Numbered from the stretch's first letter, positions 46,801 through 56,176 are shown. The stretch: DNA of 64,000 nt from Nocardia salmonicida NBRC 13393 (GCF_001613085.1 NZ_BDBR01000032.1:62001-126000), one strand, 5' to 3'. The notes: generated by a model not told the origin, from the letters alone. Translations and numbers: made by a program.

Positions 46801-47232
46801 TCAGCGAATCTTGGCCCCGTAAACGTGCTCGACGGACAACGCCATGAGTACCCGCCGGTCCGAGACCATGACTTCGCGGTACTCGTTCCAGTCGGGGTGC
46901 TCGCCCGCGGCCGCACGGTAGTAGTCGACCAATGCCTCGACTGCCGGTCCGTTCGGGTCGGTTCCGGGACCGGTCAATGTCGCGGTGCCCTCGGCGGTGG
47001 CCCACGACCAGCCGTCGGCGCTGGTGACCTCGAGGGCGGCCCGGGGATCGCGTCGGAGGTTGACCGTTTTGGCGCGGCCCTCGGTCATCGAGACGTAGAT
47101 GATGCCCGCCGCGCGGTCGTAGTACGGGGTGACGGGGGAGAGCTGGGGGCGGCCGTCGGACTTGATGGTGGCCAGGATGCCGATGCGGGAGTCAGCGATG
47201 AGAGCGTGCAGGTCGAGTGGGGTTTCGGGCAT
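46801..47232 (-). CDS. PPOX-class F420-dependent enzyme
   Basis: A 143-residue split-barrel flavin/deazaflavin-binding protein. It has the family opening LIADSRIGILATIKSDGRPQL, then SPVTPYYDRAAGIIYVS and KTVNLRRDPRAALEV. Members use F420 or FMN to reduce small organic compounds. The start at 47232 follows AGGAG. The gene lies about 100 bases upstream of the DDN-like gene on the same strand. Confidence 0.87.
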   Translation of the reverse strand: MPETPLDLHALIADSRIGILATIKSDGRPQLSPVTPYYDRAAGIIYVSMTEGRAKTVNLRRDPRAALEVTSADGWSWATAEGTATLTGPGTDPNGPAVEALVDYYRAAAGEHPDWNEYREVMVSDRRVLMALSVEHVYGAKIR

Positions 47233-47502
47233 CGTTCGGCTCCTAGGGGTGGCGGGGCTGGTCGTTGTGACGAACCGCCGTGCTCGGCTGTTTATGCCCG
47301 GGCGGCGGAAATCCCGTCGACAGCGCGCGATCGGGCGCGTAGAACTTGTCGCATGGTTACAGCACGTCCGCAGTCGCGGTTCTAGCTCGCATCGGGTCCT
47401 TCGGCGCCGGTGTGGCGCCGCGTGATCCGACGCCCGTGCCGTCCCAGGAACGCACAACTGGCGAGCGTCGATTCATCGACCGAACCAGCCTGGGGGATTC
47501 TC

Positions 47503-49581
47503 ATGACCAGATTCGATCTCGCCCGAATACGCAATATCGGCATCGCCGCCCACATCGACGCGGGTAAGACCACGACCACCGAGCGGGTGCTGTTCTACAC
47601 CGGCGTCACCCGGACTCTCGGCGAGGTGCACGACGGGACCGCGGTGATGGATCGCATGGTCCAGGAGCGCGAGCACGGCATCACGATCGCGGCGGCGGCG
47701 ACCACCTGCTGGTGGAACGAGCACCAGATCACCATCCTCGACACCCCCGGCCACGTCGACTTCACCGTCGAGGTGGAGCGTTCGCTGCGGGTACTCGACG
47801 GTGCGATCGCGGTGTTCGATGCCAAGGAGGGCGTGGAACCGCAGTCCGAGCAGGTGTGGCGCCAAGCCGACAAGTACGGCGTTCCACGGATCTGCTTCGT
47901 GAACAAGATGGACAAGCTCGGCGCCGATTTCGCGTTCACCGTGCGGACCATCGCGGAGCGACTCGGCGTGCGTCCGCTGGTGATCCAGCTGCCGATCGGC
48001 GCGGAGCGCGAGTTCGACGGCATCATCGACCTGGTCGAGATGACCGCGAAGGTGTGGCGTGGCGACACCGATCGCGGCACCCATTTCGAGACGATCGAGA
48101 TCCCGGAAGACCTGCGCGCCAAAGCCTTCCAGCATCGTGACGCACTGGAGGCGGCGGTCGCCGAAGCCGATGAGGAAGTGCTCGAGCGCTACCTCGCCGG
48201 TCGGCCGATCACCGTCGAGATCATGAAAGCCGCCATCCGGCGGATGACGATCGACGCACAGGCCTACCCGGTCCTGTGTGGTTCGGCGTTGGCGAACATC
48301 GGTGTGCAACCGCTGTTGGACGCCGTCGTCGACTACCTGCCGTCGCCGCTGGATGTTGTCGCTGTGCACGGATTCTCGCCGGAGGGCGAGCACATCCACC
48401 GCGCGCCCGATGTCGCCGAGCCGTTCGCGGCCCTGGCGTTCAAGGTCGCGCTGCACCCGTTCTTCGGCAAGCTCGTGTACCTGCGGGTGTACTCCGGTAC
48501 CGCCGAACCCGGTGCGACCGTACTGAATTCGACCACTGGGCGAAAGGAGCGCCTCGGCAAACTGTTCCAGATGCACTCGAGCACCGAGATCGCCGTCGAG
48601 CGGGTGCGGGCCGGTCAGATCTGTGCCGTGATCGGCCTGAAGGCAACGGGAACCGGCGACACCCTGTGTGATCGGGAAGCCCCGGTCGTCCTGGAGTCGA
48701 TGACCTTCCCCGACCCGGTACTCGCCGTCTCGATCGAACCGAGGACCCGCGCCGACCAGGACAAGCTGGGCACCGCCCTGGCTCGCCTGGCCGACGAGGA
48801 CCCGACGTTCACCGTGCACGTCGACGCCGAAACCGGCCAGACGGTCATCGGCGGCATGGGCGAACTGCACCTGGAGATCCTGGTCGACCGGATGAAGCGG
48901 GAGTTCCGCGTCGACGCCGACATCGGCGCCCCCCGCGTGGCCTACCGCGAAACCATCACCGCCGCGGTCGATCTGTTCGAATACACCCACCGCAAGCAAC
49001 AGGGTGGGCACGGACAGTTCGCCAAGGTGGTGATCGCGCTGGAACCACACGTGGCCGATGACGACGCGATCTACGAATTCGAGAGCCGGGTCACCGGCGG
49101 GCGGGTACCGCGGGAGTACATCCCCGCGGTCGACGCGGGCGCGCAGGACGCGCTGCGCGTCGGCACACTCGCCGGCTTTCCCCTGGTGAACGTGAAAGTG
49201 ACGCTGCTCGACGGCGCCGCTCACGTGCAGGATTCCTCGGAGCCGGCGTTCCGTCTCGCGGGCGCGGCCGCGGTGCGTGCCGCGATCGCGAGGGCGAAGC
49301 CGATACTGCTCGAACCGATGATGGCCGTCGAGGTCGTGACTCCGGAGGAGTACGTCGGCGAGGTGATCGGTGATCTCAACGCCCGCCGTGGCCGGGTCAC
49401 CGAACTCACGGAACGGGGCGGCGCGCACGTGGTGCGGGCCCTGACCCCGCTCCAGGAGATGTTCGGCTACATCGGGGACCTACGCTCGAAAACCCGTGGC
49501 CGAGCGAACTACTCGATGGTGTTCGACTCCTACGCCCCGGTCCCACCGGGCGTGGCGGCGTCGATCATCGCGGGCGGCTGA
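47503..49581 (+). CDS. Second elongation factor G paralogue
   Basis: A 692-residue EF-G, close to the operon copy over its whole length rather than to the divergent EF-G2/Rv0120c branch. G motifs (AHIDAGKTTTTERVLFYTG; DTPGHVD; NKMDK) and domains IV and V are intact. It differs at many surface positions and in the C-terminal end (VPPGVAASIIAGG). The start at 47503 has GGGG nine bases upstream. It stands alone with about 270 bases of upstream DNA, so it is regulated separately. It could be a stress or fusidic-acid-tolerant isoform; the residues that decide this were not aligned. Confidence 0.93.
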   Translation: MTRFDLARIRNIGIAAHIDAGKTTTTERVLFYTGVTRTLGEVHDGTAVMDRMVQEREHGITIAAAATTCWWNEHQITILDTPGHVDFTVEVERSLRVLDGAIAVFDAKEGVEPQSEQVWRQADKYGVPRICFVNKMDKLGADFAFTVRTIAERLGVRPLVIQLPIGAEREFDGIIDLVEMTAKVWRGDTDRGTHFETIEIPEDLRAKAFQHRDALEAAVAEADEEVLERYLAGRPITVEIMKAAIRRMTIDAQAYPVLCGSALANIGVQPLLDAVVDYLPSPLDVVAVHGFSPEGEHIHRAPDVAEPFAALAFKVALHPFFGKLVYLRVYSGTAEPGATVLNSTTGRKERLGKLFQMHSSTEIAVERVRAGQICAVIGLKATGTGDTLCDREAPVVLESMTFPDPVLAVSIEPRTRADQDKLGTALARLADEDPTFTVHVDAETGQTVIGGMGELHLEILVDRMKREFRVDADIGAPRVAYRETITAAVDLFEYTHRKQQGGHGQFAKVVIALEPHVADDDAIYEFESRVTGGRVPREYIPAVDAGAQDALRVGTLAGFPLVNVKVTLLDGAAHVQDSSEPAFRLAGAAAVRAAIARAKPILLEPMMAVEVVTPEEYVGEVIGDLNARRGRVTELTERGGAHVVRALTPLQEMFGYIGDLRSKTRGRANYSMVFDSYAPVPPGVAASIIAGG

Positions 49582-49586
49582 TCGAC

Positions 49587-49621
49587 ACCGGTGGCGTCGC
49601 AGTGCGTGCGGCGTCACCGGT
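49587..49621. terminator. Convergent terminator after the second EF-G
   Basis: ACCGGTGGCG (49587-49596) pairs with 49612-49621 (one G-T pair), just after the EF-G stop and before the convergent regulator remnant. Confidence 0.55.
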
Positions 49622-49635
49622 TCGTCGTCGACGCC

Positions 49636-50408
49636 TCAGGTAGGGGTGCCGTCGGATGTCTCGGAGTCGACCATCGCCGGAAGCTGTTGTCTCCCAGCAG
49701 ATCCGGCAGTCAGCAGGCGCAGCGCATCGGCTGAACTCTCATCGCGCGCAGTGTAGATCTCGAGCCGGTGGTCGGGACTGTCGGGCTGCAACCACACCTG
49801 GTAGTCGACATCGACGCGCCCGATCGTCGGATGACGCAGATCCATCGGTCCCACGGTGCAATCGGCGACTTCCGACGCGGCCCACAGCGTCGCGAAAGTC
49901 GTACTGCGCATGGCGAGTTCGCCGATCAGTTCGGCCAGGCGCGCGTCGGTGGGATAGCGTCCCGCGGTCAACCGCAGATAGCCGACGTGGATGCGGGCGA
50001 GTTCGTCCCAGTTTCGGTACAGGTCCCTGGCGAGGGGATCGAGGAAGAACAGCCGCGGAATCGACGGGCGTCGCGCGGGGTCGTCGGGGGCGGTGACATC
50101 GAGGTGCTCGCCGACGAGCGCGTGCCCGGCGCGATTCCAGGCGAGTACATCGCCTCGGCGCCCGAGAACGATGGCGGGCATGGTGTCACCGAGCGAGGTG
50201 AGCAGCGCGAGCACCCGAGGGTGAGGTTGCTCCGGTTCGTCTCTGACCAGGCGCGGGACGGCCGGTTGGCCTGCGAGATTGTGCAGGTGGGCCGTTTCGG
50301 CGGGGTCGAGCTGGAGCACCCGGGCGATGGCGTCGATGACCTGCGCGGAGACGGTTCCCGCCTGGTCCTGTTCGAGGCGGGTGTAGTACCCGGCACTGAC
50401 CCCAGCTG
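49636..50408 (-). pseudogene. MmyB-type regulator missing most of its HTH
   Basis: The MmyB-like ligand domain (from RVLALLTSLGDTMPAIVLG to HRLEIYTARDESSAD) is intact. Of the N-terminal HTH only the end (SAGVSAGYYTRLEQDQ) remains. Upstream of about 50408 the frame runs into unrelated sequence with no RRRVPGLRREELA-like part and no good start. The intact relative at 18245-19087 has about 50 residues before the equivalent point. The 5' end has therefore been replaced, which marks the edge of an inserted or deleted segment. Confidence 0.7.
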
Positions 50409-50902
50409 ACGTGTTATTAGTGCATACTATCTGACCTGCGGGAACGCTGTAATCCGGTTGTTTCGGATTCGGCTGGACGCGTCCCCGATTGTGACGCACG
50501 TGGAGAGGCACCAGTTGGCCTCCGCTCGGCACTCCGCCTCCCGGGTAGTCCGGGCTATGTGCGGCGTACCCAGTCCACTGTGTCGAGTATGCGTTCCGGT
50601 CGCTCGCTGCTCTGCTCCGGCTGTTGCTCTTTTTAGAGGGGACTTTCTACTCTATTTGCTTTGCATTAGCCGTGTTGGGATTGTGGCTCCCATCAAACGC
50701 TCCACAGCGCAGGATATGAGGTGGTCAGATGATCAATACCACGCATGATCCAGATGTTTGCCAAACAAACGAATCCGTAGTGGATGGCCAGTCCGTTCGG
50801 ATGAGGTCGAGGACTCCGAGCCGATCTCGCGCGCAGCGCAATCTTGGAAGCAAGTGTCTACATTCTTGCTGTTCAGACGATCCCGGTGCAGCGTGCTCGG
50901 TC
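50409..50902. other. Lower-GC stretch without a convincing gene
   Basis: A mixed stretch with several AT-rich runs (for example near 50631-50670 and 50740-50775), unlike the high-GC neighbours. Short frames are present but have no family character. It begins at the break in the regulator gene and probably came by transfer. Confidence 0.5.
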
Positions 50903-51241
50903 ATGGGTAGTCGGTCCGGGACTGTAGCCCCTGCTCCTTCCGGCGGGCCGCGCAGCGAATTCCATGTCATCGCCCGTCTCGATGCCGGTGACAGTGTCGC
51001 CGATGTCTTCAGCAGCGATATCGTCGATGTGGCGAGCGGCATTCGCCACACCGCTGCTTGGCCGCAATCGTTGCCGGTGCGGCCAAGCAAGGCGTTCGGT
51101 CTGGACGAGCTCGATCACGCGCTGGCCGCCGCCGGGTATCAGCGCTCCAGTAGCTGGCGCAAGCGGGTCACCAACGGCGGTGTCGTGCGCTACTTCGCCC
51201 ATGCGACCACCCCGTCCTGCGCTCGTGGGCGGACTCGATAG
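50903..51241 (+). CDS. Hypothetical protein
   Basis: A 112-residue protein of unknown function. The middle and C-terminal parts (FGLDELDHALAAAGYQRSSS; WRKRVTNGGVVRYFAH) look coding. ATG 50903 is a guess; the frame is open to 50729. The codon use is less GC-biased than in the core genes. It lies 96 bp upstream of a resolvase-like gene on the same strand. Confidence 0.4.
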   Translation: MGSRSGTVAPAPSGGPRSEFHVIARLDAGDSVADVFSSDIVDVASGIRHTAAWPQSLPVRPSKAFGLDELDHALAAAGYQRSSSWRKRVTNGGVVRYFAHATTPSCARGRTR

Positions 51242-51336
51242 CCCCGCGCAAAGGCACCCGCCTTGCGCGATTTCTCGGTCGCCCTCTCACCGTTGCTGTG
51301 CGCGCGCATGGCACAAGACCAAAGGCAAGAGACCTG

Positions 51337-51735
51337 ATGGACGTGCAGATCTCGGATTCGGCAGGTGCGCAGTGGTTCACTCGTGCCGCAGCATGCGCCG
51401 GGTTCGCCCGTCGACTTCGACACGTGGCCGCTAGCACGGCCATCGGCTATGTGCGTACCGGCTTGCCCGGTCCTGGCCAGTCGCAGTGTGAATCGCTGAT
51501 CCGCACCGCCGCTGCCGATCTTGGCTATGACCTGCTCGGGACCCTGGTGTTCGCGGCGACACCGCTGAATCGGCTGCAGGTCTTGGTCACAGAGTTCGCC
51601 GTCGATGCGGTGTTGTGTCCCTCATTCGCCCACCTCGATGGACAGGTGCCCACCGAACTGCTGACGGTCACCGACGTGATCGTTGTCGACCCGCACATCA
51701 CCTACTGCCGCTGGGATCCCCAGTTCCTGGACTGA
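51337..51735 (+). CDS. Resolvase-like protein without the serine motif
   Basis: A 132-residue protein. From about residue 35 the pattern follows the N-terminal domain of serine recombinases: IGYVRTGLPGPGQSQCESLI, LGYDLLGTLVF, then VTEFAVDAVLCPSFAHLDG in place of the resolvase LSRLGR-type strand. The Y-x-R-V-S catalytic serine is replaced (YVRTG), and there is no C-terminal DNA-binding domain. Small proteins of this kind occur in Nocardia-like genomes and may have been recruited to another role. The start at 51337 is the more plausible; 51298 is possible. Confidence 0.5.
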   Translation: MDVQISDSAGAQWFTRAAACAGFARRLRHVAASTAIGYVRTGLPGPGQSQCESLIRTAAADLGYDLLGTLVFAATPLNRLQVLVTEFAVDAVLCPSFAHLDGQVPTELLTVTDVIVVDPHITYCRWDPQFLD

Positions 51736-51925
51736 GCATCTTCCGAGGCGATCACGGTGGATGTCGGAAACGCTCCTGGGGCTTCGTCAACCAGGCTGGC
51801 CGCAGCCCGATGACATGCTGGACCGGATCTAGCTGTGATGTTCAGGATGGACTTGTCGTTGTTGCGGTTGTATGTCCTTGCTGCGCGTCCGATCCGGCGT
51901 CGCTTTCCCAAGTCGATGCACGACG

Positions 51926-51971
51926 AAGGCCCCGGACGCTCGCTCACGCTGTGATGAGCGAACGGGGCCTT
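51926..51971. terminator. Hairpin ending the murF fragment
   Basis: AAGGCCCCG (51926-51934) pairs with CGGGGCCTT (51963-51971). Inside it CGCTCA pairs with TGAGCG. It is terminator-like for either strand. Confidence 0.6.
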
Positions 51972-52220
51972 CTGGGGTCGGGGCGTTCGGTGACCTCCAT
52001 CCGGCTGCCCGATACCAACCCCGCTCCGTTGAGACCTTCAGCGACAGTAGAGAATTCGACAACGGCGCTCAATGCCAGCGAGGCTGCGGCGAGCGCGTTG
52101 GTCAGGTGATGTTCACCGACCACGCCGAGGGTGACCGGTGCGGCGTCGTCGCTGTGGCGCAGGGTGAACTGTGCGCGGGCGCGGGCGTGATGGTCGAAAT
52201 CCCATCTCGTGCAGCCGGGC
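51944..52220 (-). pseudogene. murF fragment
   Basis: About 90 codons resemble the end of the central domain and the start of the C-terminal domain of MurF, the UDP-MurNAc-tripeptide:D-Ala-D-Ala ligase: ARAQFTLRHSDDAAPVTLGV, GEHHLTNALAAASLALSA and SGSRMEVTERPD. The expected next part (a DAYNANP-type motif) is missing. The sequence stops at a hairpin (51926-51971). No N-terminal P-loop is present. It is a relic, not a working enzyme. Confidence 0.6.
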
Positions 52221-52634
52221 TGGCCGGTGGCCAGGGGCCACGGCGACCTTGAATGGCGGTGAGTTCGCGGCTGGAAGAGACCAGTGTCATCGAGCCTGTG
52301 GACACAGGGCTCCAGCACAGGTCGCGCAGGGATCGGAAGCCTGAGGGAGAGAGGCAGCCGCCACGGGTCGACGTACCGGTGCATCGACCCGTCGGCCGTC
52401 TCGGCCCTTCTGCTGATCCGGGCGCGGTATCACCCGTATCGGGTGATGCATTCGAATCCGCGGGTGCTGAGGCTGAAAGGCGGAAATCCTCGACGGTGAC
52501 GACTCGAGCGGCGCAGTCGGCACGGATGTCGCGCACGGCCCGAATGCTTCGACTGCGAGCGGCCCCGGCCAGGGCATCGACTCGCCCGGATCTCACCGAT
52601 CCATCTGCGTCAACCCAACTCATCGGAGGAACTC
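52221..52634. other. Gene-poor stretch before the DUF1269 gene
   Basis: No supported gene. Several overlapping short frames on both strands are Arg/Ser/Pro-rich and look like shadows or decayed sequence. The last bases carry the ribosome binding site and promoter of the next gene. Confidence 0.45.
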
Positions 52635-53165
52635 ATGGCTATGGATACATTCGCCCTACTGGCTGCGGTCTATGGCTCACAGGAGGATGCACTCGCGGAC
52701 TACGACGCCTTGCGCAGGCTCTATGTCGAGGCAGATCTGGTCGATACCTACGATGCGGCCGTTATCAGCAAAACCGACAAGGGCAAGGTCGAGATCGTCA
52801 AGAAGCACGAGCAGCCGACCCGGCAGGGCGCGTGGGGCGGTCTCGGCATCGGACTGGTCGGCGGCGCGTTGGTAGCACTGTTCCCGGCCGTGGGAATCGG
52901 GGCCGGACTGTTGGTGGGTGGTCTGGGAGGTGCCGGGCTGGGAGCGCTGGGCGGGCACGTCGTGGCAGGGATGAGCCGATCGGATCTCAAAGAGGTGGGC
53001 GAACTGCTCGACGAGGGGGACAGCGGGCTCGTCGTCATCGCCGCGATGGACCTCGAGGCGCGAGTCGAGAAGACGCTGGATCGCGCGTCGAAGGTGACCA
53101 AGAAGCAACTACGGGCAGACACCGAGCAAGTCAGCAAGGAGATCGAAGCGGCGGCCAAGCTCTGA
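52635..53165 (+). CDS. DUF1269-type membrane-associated protein
   Basis: A 176-residue protein with an N-terminal soluble part (FALLAAVYGSQEDALADYDA; YDAAVISKTDKGKVEIVKKHE), a Gly-rich hydrophobic hairpin (about 68-110, GGLGIGLVGGALVALFPAVG) and a C-terminal soluble part (LLDEGDSGLVVIAAMDLEAR). This is the DUF1269 layout; the function is unknown. Similar proteins are often stress-induced in actinobacteria. GGAGGA precedes the ATG. Confidence 0.85.
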   Translation: MAMDTFALLAAVYGSQEDALADYDALRRLYVEADLVDTYDAAVISKTDKGKVEIVKKHEQPTRQGAWGGLGIGLVGGALVALFPAVGIGAGLLVGGLGGAGLGALGGHVVAGMSRSDLKEVGELLDEGDSGLVVIAAMDLEARVEKTLDRASKVTKKQLRADTEQVSKEIEAAAKL

Positions 53166-53540
53166 GCGATTCGCCGAGGGACGCGCCACCGCTGATATCG
53201 TGACCTGAATGCAGACGGCTTCTACACGGTGTCCGGGATGCGCCTCAAACGGAATGAGTTGAACAACCCGATGAGACCGACCCACAACGGAACTGGCAGT
53301 GCCACTTGCAGAGCGAAGGGCCGAGTACGAATCCCCACCCGATAATGTTGCTCGTCGGCCGGTCGCCTGTGTATCTGCCCTGAGTACGCTGCGGCGGACA
53401 TGCTCAACAACAGGGGGCGATGGACGAGCGTGCTTGCATCGCGTTGTACTCGAGTACCACCTGTAGGTAGATCGGTGGAGCGATCATGGTGCCGCCGAAG
53501 GCGATTTGCTGGAGCATCTGTCATGAGGGTGGGGAATCCA
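53166..53540. other. Gap with a possible membrane-protein relic
   Basis: On the reverse strand 53222-53340 reads like the C-terminus of a membrane protein (IRTRPFALQVALPVPLWVG, then FNSFRLRRIPD). The rest of the frame is Arg/Ser-rich with no family features. It is probably a decayed gene end. No other gene is seen. Confidence 0.3.
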
Positions 53541-53795
53541 CTACTGGGCCGTAGCCATTGCCTCGGCGCTGTGTAGGTCCTTGCCGGTGACCTCGATCGG
53601 GTAGACGCCGACAGCTTGCCGAGCGGCCTTCTCGACGAGCAGCGGAACGAAATCGCGGACACGGGCATCGGCGAATCGCTCATGAATACGGCGAACCAGG
53701 AGCTCGATCGCCGCCGGTGATTCCGCCGGGAAACGGGCGATCAGGCGTTCGATCACCTGATCGATCTGCACAGATTCATTGTCGTCGCGCATCAT
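53541..53795 (-). CDS. Three-helix-bundle dimerisation protein
   Basis: An 84-residue helical protein. VIERLIARFPAESPAAIEL, RIHERFADARVRDFVPLLVE and KAARQAV define three helices typical of small actinobacterial three-helix-bundle dimerisation proteins. The function is unknown; the family is often seen near DUF1269, universal-stress and YbdK-type genes. Starts at 53795 and 53792 are both ATG. It lies 34 bp downstream of the YbdK-type gene on the same strand. Confidence 0.75.
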   Translation of the reverse strand: MMRDDNESVQIDQVIERLIARFPAESPAAIELLVRRIHERFADARVRDFVPLLVEKAARQAVGVYPIEVTGKDLHSAEAMATAQ

Positions 53796-53829
53796 CCACC
53801 GCCTGCTCGCTCAGTACTCACCGGTCTGG

Positions 53830-54957
53830 TCATATCGCCCGCTGGGAATCGTCGGCTTCGCGCCCTTCGGCGGTCAGTCGTGAGAGCACATCGATGACGT
53901 TCGCCGGGCCGCCTGCCAGCAGGGCGCGGCGTTGCCGGACAGCGCCATTGCCGTTGGTGAGAACTGTTGCCAACGCATCGCGGGTGAATTCGTAGTCACC
54001 GGATTCCTCCAGGCGGGGACGGACGTGGCCGAGCAGTTGGCTGAGGGCCGTGCGGAATCGAGGGCTGGACAGCCCGTCGCGGGCGGCGTAGTTGCACGCT
54101 GAGCGCAGGCGCGTGCGGGGGATCGGAACGGCGAGGTGCCCACGGTCGATGGCGGCGACCGAGGTGATGGCGAGGGCTCGCACCAGACTCGCCAACAGTG
54201 CGGTTTCCATCGCGGTGGCGGGGACGTCGCTGATCCGGACCTCGATGGTGGGCAGGTGAGCGGACAATCGAACATCCCAATAGACCATCGCGGGGTCGAG
54301 GATCTGTCCATCTCGAGCGAGTCGGGCGACGATGTCGTCGTAGTGGGCTGCTGACCGGAAATACGGTGGTGGTCCCGCGCTCGGCCACCGTGTCCACATG
54401 ATGTGGCGCCAGCTGGCGTGCCCGGTGTCGATGCCCTCGGCGATCGGTGAATTCGCGGCCAACGCCAACAGCGCGGGCAGCCAGCGACGCAGGTGATTGC
54501 TGACCTGCACCGCGAGGTCGCGGTCGGGGACGCAGACATGGACATGGCAACCGCAGGTCACCTGGTCGGCGGGCGACCCGAAATATCGGGCTATGCGTTG
54601 GTATCTCGGCGTGCCGGTGATGGAACCGGCCGGCGGGCCCCAGATCGGCACCCCCACAGCCAGCGGGAACGAACCCGACCGAGCCGCGGCATCGATGACG
54701 GCGATTCTGGCCCGCCGAACCTCGCGATGCACCGCCTCGATACTCGCGCACACAGGTGTGGAGGTTTCGATCTGGCATTGCGAGAGTTCCAGCTGCAATG
54801 CGGTGTCGGTCTCGGCTGCGGCGACGGTGGTGTTGGTCAAGGAAGGGCGTCCGGTTGCCGGGTCGATCAGCACGAACTCTTCCTCGACGCCGACGGTGAA
54901 CGCGCGGACGTCATCGCGGTGGCACCGGTCGCGTCGGTCGATCGACAGGGACGTCAT
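53830..54957 (-). CDS. YbdK/GCS2-family carboxylate-amine ligase
   Basis: A 375-residue ATP-dependent ligase of the glutamate-cysteine ligase 2 (YbdK) family. The conserved FTVGVEEEFVLIDPATGRP opens the fold. CGCHVHVCVPD supplies metal and nucleotide contacts, and IEVRISDVP is the late motif. Family members join glutamate to an amine; E. coli YbdK is a weak gamma-glutamylcysteine synthetase, while actinobacterial members may act on other amines. Residues 1-18 are a basic extension. It appears intact in a region with many broken genes. Confidence 0.9.
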   Translation of the reverse strand: MTSLSIDRRDRCHRDDVRAFTVGVEEEFVLIDPATGRPSLTNTTVAAAETDTALQLELSQCQIETSTPVCASIEAVHREVRRARIAVIDAAARSGSFPLAVGVPIWGPPAGSITGTPRYQRIARYFGSPADQVTCGCHVHVCVPDRDLAVQVSNHLRRWLPALLALAANSPIAEGIDTGHASWRHIMWTRWPSAGPPPYFRSAAHYDDIVARLARDGQILDPAMVYWDVRLSAHLPTIEVRISDVPATAMETALLASLVRALAITSVAAIDRGHLAVPIPRTRLRSACNYAARDGLSSPRFRTALSQLLGHVRPRLEESGDYEFTRDALATVLTNGNGAVRQRRALLAGGPANVIDVLSRLTAEGREADDSQRAI

Positions 54958-55022
54958 CGTTCCTCCTGGTCGGTGCCTCGTCCACCGGTGGACGAGCTAT
55001 CGGGGAGACATCCGAGGAGGAC

Positions 55023-55454
55023 TCAGCGTTCGGGTCGCCAGGTGGAGACAGCCCAGATGATCACGACGCTGAGCGCGATGATCACGATGGACCATGCCGG
55101 GTAGTACGGCAGGGACATGAAGTTCGCGACGATGACCAGCGCGGCTATCGCCATCGCGGCGTAGCGAGCCCACGTCGATCCGATCGCGAGGCCCACACCG
55201 CACAGCAGGGCGAGAGCGCCCAGTACGACATGAACCCAGCCCCACGTCGTGGTGTCGAATTCGTAGACGTATTCGATGCCGGCCACATACAGCTGGTCGT
55301 CCGCGATCGCGGAGATCCCCTGCAGAATGGAGACCGCCGCCAAAATGACGAGCATGAACGCGGCCGAGAGGGATATCCCCTCGGCGATGGCCTGCCGTTG
55401 GAAGGGCTCTGCCTCGGGGGTGACGTTGCGCACCGCAGATGTGTTGCTGGTCAT
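55023..55454 (-). CDS. Small four-helix membrane protein (DUF7144-like)
   Basis: A 143-residue membrane protein with about four helices (residues about 27-50, 70-90, 95-112 and 115-135). It shows GISLSAAFMLVILAAVSILQ, then TTWGWVHVVLGALALLCGVG and PAWSIVIIALSVVIIWAVS. This is the pattern of the DUF7144/SPW-like family of unknown function. GAGGAG precedes the ATG at 55454; the longer frame adds 11 residues. Confidence 0.83.
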   Translation of the reverse strand: MTSNTSAVRNVTPEAEPFQRQAIAEGISLSAAFMLVILAAVSILQGISAIADDQLYVAGIEYVYEFDTTTWGWVHVVLGALALLCGVGLAIGSTWARYAAMAIAALVIVANFMSLPYYPAWSIVIIALSVVIIWAVSTWRPER

Positions 55455-56176
55455 GTCGACTCCTCGGTGATGCTGAGGACCGCCCACTCGACACCAAGCG
55501 ATCCGCCGTTTGAATGGATGCAGGTCCTGTCGGAAACTTCTACATGTTCGAATCCATTGTCAGTGGACCACCGGTGGTGGTTGTAGTGGCGACGAGGGTG
55601 ATGCTCCCTCTTTTCGCGCGCGAGTGTTAGCTCGGTGTCGTGGTCCATCATCGAGAATCGCATGCCCAACGAAATTGTCTGCGGGGGGTTCGGCATCCGC
55701 ATTCGAGGGGTTGCTATGAGTTTACCGGAACAAGTTCCTTCAAACAAGCTGCCGCTCGACACGCTGCGGCGTACGCGCGAGATAGATGTGATCGGGCAGC
55801 CCACCTTGGCTGACGCAGATCAGCGGCCTCCAGGTGCCATAGCCCACCCAGCTCTCAGTGTCGCTATCAGTTTGATAACCAGGCCACGGGATGGATTGTT
55901 CGGGAGAAGTCGGTCGATTAATATCCGAGCTGGCTCGATCCGTCATCCGAATTTCGCTGAGATCGCCAAGGATACGGTTCGAGCAGGGACCGACATCGCT
56001 GTCGATGGCGTCGGATATTCGACTGCGCAGGCGCACGTCACGGGCCGGACTCGGATTCATATTCGTCGACAACGGAACTTCGAGGTCGACGAACCGCACA
56101 AACACTGCTGAACAATCCCGATCGTGGCACCGGATTCTCTCACCGGTACCGCCGATCCCGTTCTGAGGTGATGGCG
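55455..56176. other. 720-base stretch without a supported gene
   Basis: Lower GC than its surroundings. Frames on both strands (for example 55635-56111 plus and 55740-56105 minus) overlap each other and have no family character. The left end should hold the promoter of the DUF7144-like gene, and the right end the ribosome binding site of the broken permease gene. Confidence 0.45.

Noticed and set aside
55635..56111. Plus-strand frame of 158 codons between the DUF7144-like gene and the permease relic.
   Set aside because: It overlaps an equally long reverse frame, has mixed composition, no start signal and no family character.
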